Positions 1-7,480 of a stretch of DNA of 40,096 nucleotides are shown in pieces. The DNA is from an uncultured Colwellia sp. (lineage in GTDB: Bacteria; Pseudomonadota; Gammaproteobacteria; Enterobacterales; Alteromonadaceae). Each line of letters starts with the position of its first letter. Within the stretch, counting starts at the first letter, position 1. Position numbers and translations under genes: made by a program. The notes below the pieces were generated by a model that searched no databases, was not told the origin of the DNA, and saw only the letters and a program-made list of their open reading frames with translations. The stretch spans positions 1 through 40,096 of the forward strand of contig CAJXRC010000017.1 of the NCBI GenBank assembly GCA_913058405.1, in the 5' to 3' direction.

Positions 1-26
1 CAGCGTCAGATGTGTATAAGAGACAG
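1..26 (+). other. Residual Nextera Read 1 adapter (not genomic)
   Basis: Bases 8-26 are the 19-bp Tn5 mosaic end (agatgtgtataagagacag), and bases 1-7 (cagcgtc) continue exactly into the 3' tail of the Illumina Nextera Read 1 adapter. The match is recalled from the known adapter, not searched. This is library-preparation sequence left at a contig end. The genome therefore starts at about base 27, and the gene that runs off here is truncated by the assembly. Confidence 0.96.
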
Positions 27-143
27 ATCGAATGATAAATACAGACTAGTATTTATCGGCTGCTTGTCTATCGCGGTTTCAATACCGTAACGTTCCGCCA
101 CTTTTCCGCAATAAATATTCGTTAGATAGTGTTTACTTTTCAT
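27..143 (-). CDS. 5' fragment of an unrecognised small protein, cut by the contig end
   Basis: The minus strand starts at ATG 143 and stays open for 39 codons until it meets the adapter at base 26; it begins MKSKHYLTNIYCGKVAERYG. An AAAGG Shine-Dalgarno lies 7 nt before the ATG. The gene starts 19 bp after the stop of the upstream DUF417 gene on the same strand, so the two are probably co-transcribed. No domain can be recognised in this fragment. It is soluble-looking, with no signal peptide or membrane segment. That it is a gene is inferred from the ribosome site, spacing and open frame; its length and function cannot be given. Confidence 0.55.
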
Positions 144-162
144 GCGCTAACCTTTGGTTAAA

Positions 163-993
163 TTATGCTTTCAGTGGCAATTTTTGTACTGCTGAGTAAT
201 AGAAAAATAAACATGCCAAAAACCATAAATCTTTAATAAGAAAATGTCCTGTCGTTGATAATAATGTCTCACTGGATAATGAACCAGAAAAACTTATTAA
301 AAAGGTCTGAGTCACCACAAAAACCATACCCGACATCAACATTGCCGGTACAGCCAATTTCGGCGAATACATTGCTAAGATTAATATAACCACAGCAATT
401 AAATCATACACGCCAATGATATTTGATGTTGTTTGTACACTGAAAAAATTATACAACCAGCCCATAAATGGAGAGCTTTTGACTAACCCTTCTATACCTT
501 GTGCTTCGAGTAAAGTGAACTTCATACCACCAATCCACAATAAAACTAGTAACACTGGTAAGATGCTAATCCAAGCGGTAACCAGCGGAGAAAATGAGTG
601 TTTTATTAGCAATATTCCTATCGATAATAAGGCAAAATACTTAATAACCCCTTGACCAGATCCAATAACAGGAAATCCGCCCATAGAGGCTATCCACATA
701 GAGTCACTTACTAAAGAACCTAAAGGCACTATGCTTATCGCGATCAGTAAATATCCTAATATGACTCGAAAGTTAGGTTGTTTTATCGATAGAAATGCCA
801 ATACCGCACTCGAAATAAAAGCGAAAGCGGCAATCGAATTAAATACTTGAGCGGGTAATATATCGGAAATGAGATAAAAATCTGTCGTTAAGGTTATATG
901 TTTATGGGGACCCAAGAGTAATATACTTAGCCCTAACAGTGCTGTAGAAATACCAATTAAGAGTAAAGTAAAGTTAAGGTGTAGCGTCTTCAT
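163..993 (-). CDS. DUF417 (RclC/YkgB-like) inner-membrane protein with an extra N-terminal half
   Basis: A 276-residue, strongly hydrophobic protein with about eight predicted membrane helices. The C-terminal half (residues about 145-270) carries the DUF417 signature: WIGGMKFT at 153-160, then AQGIEGLV, SPFMGWLY at 174-181, SNIIGVYDL, and GHFLIKD at 249-255. E. coli RclC/YkgB is about 200 residues and is linked to reactive-chlorine resistance; its biochemical role is not known. This copy is longer. Residues 107-119 (FPVIGSGQGVIKY) look like a second, degraded copy of the family's C-terminal motif, suggesting an internal duplication. It lies 56 bp after the glutamine amidotransferase gene on the same strand, probably in one operon. 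Family assignment is good; function is uncertain. Confidence 0.82.
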   Translation of the reverse strand: MKTLHLNFTLLLIGISTALLGLSILLLGPHKHITLTTDFYLISDILPAQVFNSIAAFAFISSAVLAFLSIKQPNFRVILGYLLIAISIVPLGSLVSDSMWIASMGGFPVIGSGQGVIKYFALLSIGILLIKHSFSPLVTAWISILPVLLVLLWIGGMKFTLLEAQGIEGLVKSSPFMGWLYNFFSVQTTSNIIGVYDLIAVVILILAMYSPKLAVPAMLMSGMVFVVTQTFLISFSGSLSSETLLSTTGHFLIKDLWFLACLFFYYSAVQKLPLKA

Positions 994-1049
994 ATAGATC
1001 CTGAGCGTATTAAAATAATAAGTGCCAATAAGACCTGATTAACTGATTT

Positions 1050-1769
1050 TTATTTCGTTTCATAAGAAAGGATTAATTTATCCAAAAATCCAAACAATAA
1101 GCTATTCATAGTTAAGCTACTCCTGGCTATTATGCTTTCAGGTTTTTCTAGGTAGTTATGGTGACCGATTTTTTCAAACTCATCATGAGAGACTGCAATT
1201 AAATCCGTCAGCGATTCAACGGTGAATTCTAAGTGGCATTGAAAACCATAAACTAATGGTGAGTACTCAATGATCTGTCTAGGACAGCCAGCACTCGTTG
1301 CTAATACTTTACTCGTTGGCGTTAAACCAGGCATATCGTTATGCCAATGACCTACAACTTCAGTCACATTAAAATGTGATAAATGAGGATGCTCTCTACC
1401 CGATTTCGTTAACGCTATAGGAAAGTAGCCTATTTCTTTGTCCGGACTATGTTCAAATTTAGCCCCTAATGAATCACCAATGAGCTGAGCGCCCAAGCAA
1501 ATACCTAACACTGCTATATCACGTTCAATACAGCTACGGATAAAAGATACCTCTTCACTTGCATTAAAATGAGGAGATTCCTCTAATGTCGTTGTGGGGC
1601 ATTGCGGTCCCCCTAAAACAATTAATAAATCGATAGCGTCACTCACTTCAGGTAAAGCCTCCCCCAAATAAACTTTGCTACTAGTAACACTATAATTTCG
1701 CTCTTCTGCCCAGTTTAAAAGTGCCCCTGGCCCTTCATATGCTTCATGGATAATAAAGTGTACTTTCAT
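1050..1769 (-). CDS. Class I glutamine amidotransferase-like protein (GuaA N-domain/YfeJ type)
   Basis: A 239-residue stand-alone type 1 glutamine amidotransferase domain. It shows VLGGPQ at 51-56, the nucleophile elbow GICLGAQ with Cys91, and the His179/Glu181 pair in GFQCHLEFT. The catalytic triad is therefore complete and glutamine hydrolysis is likely. There is no synthase domain, so the acceptor of the ammonia or glutamyl group is unknown; relatives such as E. coli YfeJ are poorly characterised. It is the first gene of a minus-strand run with the DUF417 gene and the clipped gene. It is divergent from an AraC regulator across a 101-bp spacer, which makes that regulator the natural candidate for its control (inference). 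Confidence 0.85.
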   Translation of the reverse strand: MKVHFIIHEAYEGPGALLNWAEERNYSVTSSKVYLGEALPEVSDAIDLLIVLGGPQCPTTTLEESPHFNASEEVSFIRSCIERDIAVLGICLGAQLIGDSLGAKFEHSPDKEIGYFPIALTKSGREHPHLSHFNVTEVVGHWHNDMPGLTPTSKVLATSAGCPRQIIEYSPLVYGFQCHLEFTVESLTDLIAVSHDEFEKIGHHNYLEKPESIIARSSLTMNSLLFGFLDKLILSYETK

Positions 1770-1870
1770 CTATTGATCTCTCTGATAGCGCTTGAATTAA
1801 TATTGCCTAACTGAATTCATATGCTAGCATTGCTTTTATAATCACAATATCTACATTAAGACAGTAAACA

Positions 1871-2695
1871 TTGACAACCCGCCAAACAAAAGAAGCTAAC
1901 CTATTAATTAGTGAACGTGCTGATTTTCAAGTCACAGCAAAAGTAGAACATATGCCGAAAGGTTACATTGATAAATGGCATCAACATCCATGGCACCAAA
2001 TCGCCTTTCCATTTGAAGGCATACTACAAACCAAAGTTGCAGATAATCAGTTTGTCATTCCCCATAGTGGTATGTTGTTTATACCTGCCAACACACCCCA
2101 TGAATCATTTGTCGTGACCGATACAAAATTTATCGGCATTTACCTCAACCCACAATTTAATAATCATTTCCCACTAAAAGCTAAGGCCATATCTGTAACG
2201 CCGTTTCTAAGAGAATTAGTCCTACATATCAATCATAGTGTCAGTAAATCTATCGTTTTAGAGGAAGAATTATCTAAATTAGTGGCTGTACTGATTGATC
2301 AAATATCGAGTGGAGAGTCATACCAAATGAAACTATTGCTACCGAGTGATAGGCGGTTGATGATTATTTTCAATGCATTAATGACAGAGCCACAACGCGA
2401 TACAAAGTTATCTGACTGGGCTACGCAGGTAGGCGCATCAGAAAGAACACTCTCAAGATTATTTACTAAAGAATTAGGTATGACATTTCCTCTTTGGCGC
2501 CAGCATCTTAGATTAGTCTCGTCGTTGAACTTACTGGAAACTAACCTTTCTGTGCAAGAAGTTGCGTTTAAAGTCGGCTATAACGCCGACTCATCATTTA
2601 TTTATGCATTTAAACGTTTATTTGAGCAAACACCACAGCAATATCGAAACAGTGGCTTCAAGTTAAGCGTGAGATTAAACAATAACAAGCACTGA
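1871..2695 (+). CDS. AraC-family transcriptional regulator (cupin plus HTH_18)
   Basis: A 274-residue cytoplasmic regulator. Residues about 15-105 form a cupin sensor with the family pattern: HQHPWHQIAFPFEG, a following IPHSGMLFIPANTPHE stretch, and a further strand. Residues about 170-262 carry two helix-turn-helix motifs, the first around LSDWATQVGASERTLSRLF and the second around VQEVAFKVGYNADSSF, followed by FKRLFEQTPQQYR, the usual AraC ending. The only in-frame start before the cupin is TTG at 1871, with a weak AAGACAG ribosome site. It diverges from the amidotransferase/DUF417 operon and probably controls it or itself. The ligand is unknown. Confidence 0.9.
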   Translation: MTTRQTKEANLLISERADFQVTAKVEHMPKGYIDKWHQHPWHQIAFPFEGILQTKVADNQFVIPHSGMLFIPANTPHESFVVTDTKFIGIYLNPQFNNHFPLKAKAISVTPFLRELVLHINHSVSKSIVLEEELSKLVAVLIDQISSGESYQMKLLLPSDRRLMIIFNALMTEPQRDTKLSDWATQVGASERTLSRLFTKELGMTFPLWRQHLRLVSSLNLLETNLSVQEVAFKVGYNADSSFIYAFKRLFEQTPQQYRNSGFKLSVRLNNNKH

Positions 2696-2814
2696 AGTAT
2701 TTATTAAACAACAGGCTTAAAATCTAATAATAGCTACATTTAGTTACATTTACGCAGCTTACAATTTAACGTAATCATTGTATTTTACTGACTCATTTAA
2801 TTTAAGGTTTTACT

Positions 2815-4473
2815 ATGAATGGATTTCAGATGAATAGATGGAAAGTAAAAATTATTTTACTTACAGCTCTACTTACCCTTGCAGGTTGTGGCGGTGGCGG
2901 CGATAGTAGTATCGAGGTACCAAAAAATGAGACACCCGCACCGATTGATACATCACCTGAAGCCTTCAGCTTTGAACGTAAAACAGAGCAAGCATTAGAA
3001 ACTTTAATCACATCTAGTTCAGTTAATATTACGGGTATCAACTCATCTAGTCCCATTAGCGTAATTGGTGGGGAATATTCTATCGATGGTGGTGCTTTTT
3101 CAGCTGTCTCAAGCACAGTTAACAACCAACAATCAGTTACAGTGAGACTTCTTTCCTCAGCAAGTTATTCAACATCTAGTGACGTAATGCTCACTATTGG
3201 AGATGTTAGTGAGACTTTCTCAGTCACTACTCATAGTAACCTGACTAAATTTGCTCACGAGTTAAGCACGGATCTTGACGCTCGGTATGCAGTAGTTAAC
3301 CAGCCGACTAAAGGCCGTGTAATAGTAAGCGCTGACCTAAAAAAGTTAACTTATCAAGCAATGAATGCCTTTGATTACTTGCAAGAAGGAGAGACAACTC
3401 AAGAAACAATCCAAGTAACACTTTTAGGCGAAGAAGAAAATACTACTTATGATTTGAGCTTCAGCATCTCTGGTCGTTCAAATTCATCCGTTTGTGATGA
3501 TCGAACGGTTATCAGTCTATTATCCAACGAAGTGGGTCAATCTTTACCCCATATTCCTGAAGAAAATTGTGTTCGTATCGATGCTTCGAATCTTAGTGGT
3601 GGCAACTCTTGGAGTATATGGACAGGTGAAAATGGTGGCGCTCGCCCCATGATGCTGTCCGTTCTTGGCGTTGATAAAACAGACTCTACTTTAACATTAT
3701 TACCTCCTGTTGAAGGGCAATATAATCTCAGTTGGTGCCCAACTTCTGGCGAATGTATCGCTGGATTTCATTTCTACAGTGATATGCCAGAGACAAAAAA
3801 AGCGTTAGATGTTTCTCTTAATGTCCATAGTTTCCATCCAGAAGACGAAATATATTTATCTGTTACTGAAGACAACCACGCAGATACTTCAGGTTATACC
3901 TATCACTGGATCATTCATAATTGGACTGGTGAATATAATAAATTTGTTGATATTTTCACGACAGAAAATAAGCTTAAATTACCTATTTCATCTATCAGTA
4001 ATAACTACGATATCACGGTCGTTGTCGATGATAATATTGTTCAGCTTGATGGTGGTTTTAGTTCAGTATCAAGTGGGCTTTACGGTAAAATAAAACTTAA
4101 TATCAACACGCTTGGAAATTACAAAACCTTGTCTGATTTTGTCGCTATTCGAGATCTAAACTCGAATAAAAAAGCACCAAATATCGTGGTAATGATAGAT
4201 GGTGACGCAACTCTATACCAAGACAACAATGCTATACCTATTGTTATCAAAGCCATAACGGGCTCGCAACTAACCTTTGATTTATCAGAAACATCAGATG
4301 AAAATGGCGATGCCTTGCGTTATTACATTAACGGCACCTTATATGAAAGTTCGACCAATCGCTTTTCCTTCTCTGTAACCGCTAGCACTTACTATACTAT
4401 TTGTGCCAGTGATGGCTTCCCATGGACTAGTGAAGAAAACCCTTGTCTACTTTTTGATGTAATTGCACAATAA
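2815..4473 (+). CDS. Large surface or periplasmic lipoprotein with Ig/cadherin-like beta domains
   Basis: A 552-residue protein with a lipoprotein signal peptide: basic start, hydrophobic core to residue 23, and lipobox LAGC with Cys25, followed by a GGGG linker. Residues about 50-140 are a beta-sandwich repeat of the type found in large Shewanella/Colwellia surface proteins. Residues about 150-215 resemble a VCBS/cadherin-like unit (GRVIVSADLKKLTYQA, FDYLQEGE). The rest is beta-rich with scattered cysteines, and the last 100 residues look like another Ig- or PKD-like domain. The start is at 2815 because AAGG sits 7 nt before that ATG; a second in-frame ATG at 2833 has no better site. No enzymatic motif is visible; an adhesive or structural surface role is inference. 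Confidence 0.75.
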   Translation: MNGFQMNRWKVKIILLTALLTLAGCGGGGDSSIEVPKNETPAPIDTSPEAFSFERKTEQALETLITSSSVNITGINSSSPISVIGGEYSIDGGAFSAVSSTVNNQQSVTVRLLSSASYSTSSDVMLTIGDVSETFSVTTHSNLTKFAHELSTDLDARYAVVNQPTKGRVIVSADLKKLTYQAMNAFDYLQEGETTQETIQVTLLGEEENTTYDLSFSISGRSNSSVCDDRTVISLLSNEVGQSLPHIPEENCVRIDASNLSGGNSWSIWTGENGGARPMMLSVLGVDKTDSTLTLLPPVEGQYNLSWCPTSGECIAGFHFYSDMPETKKALDVSLNVHSFHPEDEIYLSVTEDNHADTSGYTYHWIIHNWTGEYNKFVDIFTTENKLKLPISSISNNYDITVVVDDNIVQLDGGFSSVSSGLYGKIKLNINTLGNYKTLSDFVAIRDLNSNKKAPNIVVMIDGDATLYQDNNAIPIVIKAITGSQLTFDLSETSDENGDALRYYINGTLYESSTNRFSFSVTASTYYTICASDGFPWTSEENPCLLFDVIAQ

Positions 4474-4572
4474 TATCTAAATAATACTGTCGTACCGAAT
4501 TAAGATTGGCAGTATTAACCCACTGTGGTGATTCTTTTTTTTTCCTTGAATTTCAGAACTTCAATGGTACTT

Positions 4573-5550
4573 TTATGGTAATGCGTGACCTCTTGCGCAA
4601 AGCCATAAATCGTACCAATGCTCTCTGGTTAGCCTAATTTTGTCCGCTGTTGCACAGGCTTTAATACGCTCAATAGTGGTGGTACCAATTACGGGTTGAA
4701 TATTTGCTGGATGACGCATTAGCCAAGATAAAACTATCGCCTCTTTACTCACCTGATATTCAGCAGCCAGTTTACTAACCAGTTCTGCCGTTTTTTGTAT
4801 ATGAAGTGGTTCTTTAGAAATATCACGCCCGGTAAATAGGCCTTGGCTTAAACAGCCCCATGATTGCAGCTGTATACTGTTTTGTCGGCAATATTCAAGA
4901 GTTCCCGCAGCATAGTTAGTTACAGGTTCACCAGAATTCCCTGAGGTTACGCCTTCTTCTAGCCAAGCCAAATGGCTCAAACTGAGCTCAACTTGATTGA
5001 CAACTAAAGGCTGTGATAATGCCGATGATAAAAATGAAATTTGATGATGCTGCATATTAGACACACCAAAATGTTTAACTTTTCCGCTAGTCATTAACGT
5101 ATCAAATGCTTGAGCGATCAACTCAGGCTCCATCAGGGGATCGGGACGATGAAGCATTAAAATATCGAGTTGTTCTATGTTTAATCGAGAGAGGCTATTT
5201 TCAACGGAACTTATAATCCACTCAGGAGAACAGTCATAACGTTGTGGTCCTAAATCATCTTCAAATCGTATGGCGCACTTTGATTGAATAGAGATTAACT
5301 CTCGTAACTCAGGGCGTACTTTTAATACTTCACCAAAAACTTGTTCAGCTTTACCAAAGGTATAAATATCGGCATGGTCAAATAAGCGAATACCTGTATC
5401 AATAGCTGCATCAACAACCCCATGGGCTTTATTTATATCTGCTGCGCTAATAGCACTTCTATCCCAAGCGCCGCCTAATCCCATGCAACCAAATGCAACC
5501 GAGCTATTATTCTTTATCACGCGCGATAGCGGGTATTTATTACTATTCAT
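4573..5550 (-). CDS. Aldo/keto reductase, YdhF-like NADPH-dependent oxidoreductase
   Basis: A 325-residue TIM-barrel oxidoreductase. The catalytic tetrad of the family is complete: Asp58 and Tyr63 in FDHADIYTFG, Lys91 in QSKCAIR, and His134 in LMLHRPDPLM. The C-terminal PVIGTTTIERI segment fits the NADPH-phosphate-binding loop. The FDHADIY and HRPDPLM wording is that of the E. coli YdhF subgroup, whose substrate is not known. An AGGA ribosome site precedes ATG 5550. It is divergent from the LysR regulator at 5692, with an inverted repeat in the 141-bp spacer, so that regulator probably controls it. Confidence 0.9.
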   Translation of the reverse strand: MNSNKYPLSRVIKNNSSVAFGCMGLGGAWDRSAISAADINKAHGVVDAAIDTGIRLFDHADIYTFGKAEQVFGEVLKVRPELRELISIQSKCAIRFEDDLGPQRYDCSPEWIISSVENSLSRLNIEQLDILMLHRPDPLMEPELIAQAFDTLMTSGKVKHFGVSNMQHHQISFLSSALSQPLVVNQVELSLSHLAWLEEGVTSGNSGEPVTNYAAGTLEYCRQNSIQLQSWGCLSQGLFTGRDISKEPLHIQKTAELVSKLAAEYQVSKEAIVLSWLMRHPANIQPVIGTTTIERIKACATADKIRLTREHWYDLWLCARGHALP

Positions 5551-5647
5551 TTCATTTCCTACTGACGTTTTTAGACAATATTGTGCTGACCTGTGTACGC
5601 ATTCTTCACTAAAACATTAGTAAATAAAATATGACAAAAAAATAATC

Positions 5648-5669
5648 ATTGTTTAGTATAAAAAACAAT
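5648..5669. promoter_or_regulatory. Candidate LysR operator between aldo/keto reductase and lysR
   Basis: A perfect inverted repeat with 7-bp arms, ATTGTTT at 5648-5654 and AAACAAT at 5663-5669, around an 8-bp AT-rich spacer. It sits in the divergent promoter region 22 bp before the lysR ATG. LysR regulators usually bind such T-N11-A palindromes between themselves and a divergent target. AT-richness makes a chance match possible. Confidence 0.4.
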
Positions 5670-5691
5670 AGTTGATAATTGATTTAATATA

Positions 5692-6585
5692 ATGATGAAA
5701 GATCACAAAAAACTTGAGCGCTTAATGTTATTTAGCGAAGTCGCTGAGCACTTAAGTTTTACCCTAGCAGCTGAAAAACTCAATATTTCTCGTGGACATC
5801 TCTCCAGTCAAATTAGACGTTTAGAGCAAGATATGGAAATGGTGCTGTTAATTCGTTCAACAAGAAGTGTCCGCTTAACTCCCGAAGGCGAGCGCGTTGT
5901 TACGGGTATGAATAAGATCCGCCATGACCTATTAGAATTAGAAAGAAGCGCAGAACATGAAGGTAATAAAATAGAAGGAAAAATAAAAGTCACTGCTCCT
6001 GGTGGGTTTGCTGAGCGATTTCTATTTGATATTTTTTCAAAATTTAAACAATTACACCCTGCCATCGAGTTTTCAATTAATTGTAGTTACACTCGATTTG
6101 ATTTAAACAGAAGTGACTTTGATTTAGCCTTTCGAGCAACCAGTGAGCCGCCACAAAATATGGTTGCTAAGCATTTATTATCTTATCAACATTGCTGCTG
6201 TGCATCCCCCAAGTATTTTGCGAATAAAGGTACACCTAAATCGCCTAGTGACTTGATAAACCATGAATGTCTGAACGGGCAAGATCGAGCTATATGGCAG
6301 TTTCAACAGGAAAAAATTCAAACACAAGGCTGGTTAGAAGTTAACGACAACAATATGCTAAAAGGACTCGCTATAGCGGGTAAAGGCATCATCAGAGTGC
6401 CTAAATATCTTGTAGATAAGGAAGTAAAGTCAGGTAAACTTAAGGCCATTTTTGAAGATAAAATGCCTATTGGCTCAATGATTTACCTGATACATCCACA
6501 ACGTATCCATCAATCAAAAAGAATCTCAACTTTCCTAGCCTTTACACAACAATATTTTGATGATGAGTGTTGTCCATCAAGCTAA
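5692..6585 (+). CDS. LysR-family transcriptional regulator
   Basis: A 297-residue regulator. The winged HTH is at residues about 8-66 (SEVAEHLSFTLAAEKLNISR, then a second helix RGHLSSQIRRLE). The LysR substrate-binding fold spans about residues 92-290, with the CrgA/AaeR-like phrase FDLAFRATSEPP. Two adjacent ATG codons open the frame at 5692 and 5695; the first is used here and the ribosome site is weak. It is divergent from the aldo/keto reductase. Its TAA stop at 6583-6585 overlaps the TAG stop of the convergent gene at 6582-6584. The effector is unknown. Confidence 0.9.
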   Translation: MMKDHKKLERLMLFSEVAEHLSFTLAAEKLNISRGHLSSQIRRLEQDMEMVLLIRSTRSVRLTPEGERVVTGMNKIRHDLLELERSAEHEGNKIEGKIKVTAPGGFAERFLFDIFSKFKQLHPAIEFSINCSYTRFDLNRSDFDLAFRATSEPPQNMVAKHLLSYQHCCCASPKYFANKGTPKSPSDLINHECLNGQDRAIWQFQQEKIQTQGWLEVNDNNMLKGLAIAGKGIIRVPKYLVDKEVKSGKLKAIFEDKMPIGSMIYLIHPQRIHQSKRISTFLAFTQQYFDDECCPSS

Positions 6586-7055
6586 ATGTCTACCGATTGG
6601 ATTAAAAAGTAAGTGGGCCAAATCTCACGTACTTGAGACTCCCATTTGGGATCGACTCTCCCACTCGGTAATTGTAACAACCAATACCTTGCCCAAGTAC
6701 GAACAACTTTACCTGACTTGCTGAGTTTTAATGGCGAAAACCTTCGCTGATAATTGTTTCCATCATATTCAACAACCGTATTATTTTTGGCTCTTTTATG
6801 TAAGAAGTCTAATGCGGTACTAATTAATTCGACTTCTGTGAAATCCATCAGCCCCTGTTTTTTTAAACAGGCAAGAATTTCAGCTTTCTTAATACTGACC
6901 TGCATATAGTCATCTATATGTGGGGTATAAACCATGCCTGTCAAACCATAAATAGAGGCTCGCTCTCTGTCTGCAAGTGCTTTTAAAGGGCTGATTTGCT
7001 CATTGATATCATATAATTCACTGATATTATGTAGCTTGGTGGGCGATTTAGACAA
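6582..7055 (-). CDS. Uncharacterised 157-residue protein downstream of a PAS kinase and receiver
   Basis: I do not recognise this family. The protein is soluble, mixed-charge and without signal peptide or membrane helix. The middle (residues about 50-90, MQVSIKKAEILACLKKQGLM onward) looks helical. The end is rich in Trp and basic residues (TWARYWLLQLPSGRVDPKWE). The frame opens at TTG 7055 just after an in-frame TGA at 7077-7079; no good ribosome site precedes it, and the next Met is residue 41. Upstream, ATG 7080 in another frame gives only ten codons. It is the last gene of the minus-strand signalling run, 67 bp after the receiver gene, so a partner or output role is possible but unproven. 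Its stop overlaps the convergent lysR stop. Confidence 0.6.
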   Translation of the reverse strand: MSKSPTKLHNISELYDINEQISPLKALADRERASIYGLTGMVYTPHIDDYMQVSIKKAEILACLKKQGLMDFTEVELISTALDFLHKRAKNNTVVEYDGNNYQRRFSPLKLSKSGKVVRTWARYWLLQLPSGRVDPKWESQVREIWPTYFLIQSVDI

Positions 7056-7122
7056 TTGCGATGCTCGTGTGTGTGTTCATATTTTTCTCAGTAAGTTCAT
7101 TAACTACAGGTAATATTGTTAA

Positions 7123-7479
7123 TTAACTGCTTGGCTGTGACTTCATCGTCATGGTTTTGGTAATAAATTTTTTGATATCAGCCAGACGATAGGGTTTATC
7201 AATTTTATCAGCAAAGCAAGCATCCATAGTTACATCGAGCTCTCCAGTGATTAAAACCTTTACCGAGTCACTGGTAATTGCCTTAGCGACCTCAGTCCCA
7301 TTTAGTTTTTTTAGTCGGTAATCAATAAATATCAAATCTGGATGACTCTTATTGCAATACGCTATGCCAGGATCTTCATCCGTAAAAACGGCTAAGTCTA
7401 TTTTATCTGACTGTAGATATTCTTTGAACATTTGGCATAACATCTCTTCATCATCGATATAAACAACCTTTATTGGCAT
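7123..7479 (-). CDS. Single-domain response regulator (CheY-like receiver)
   Basis: A 118-residue receiver domain with no output domain. The acidic pocket is Asp9/Asp10 in YIDDEE, the phosphoacceptor is Asp53 in FIDYRL, Thr78 is in VLITGE, and Lys95 is in DKPYR, so all key phosphorylation residues are present. It starts one base after the stop of the triple-PAS histidine kinase, so it is translationally coupled and almost certainly phosphorylated by it. As a lone receiver it may act by protein binding or as a phosphate shuttle to the HTH-receiver protein encoded upstream (inference). Confidence 0.92.
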   Translation of the reverse strand: MPIKVVYIDDEEMLCQMFKEYLQSDKIDLAVFTDEDPGIAYCNKSHPDLIFIDYRLKKLNGTEVAKAITSDSVKVLITGELDVTMDACFADKIDKPYRLADIKKFITKTMTMKSQPSS

Positions 7480-7480
7480 A

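Noticed and set aside
4483-4516. AATACTG/CAGTATT inverted repeat between the lipoprotein and aldo/keto reductase genes
   Set aside because: Loop of 20 nt and no adjacent U-tract (the T9 run is at about 4532), so not a credible terminator.
7051-7080. Ten-codon ATG frame (MNTHTSIAIV) just before the 157-residue gene
   Set aside because: It ends quickly in a different frame; it could be a leader or hint at a frameshift, but nothing beyond the start codon supports it.
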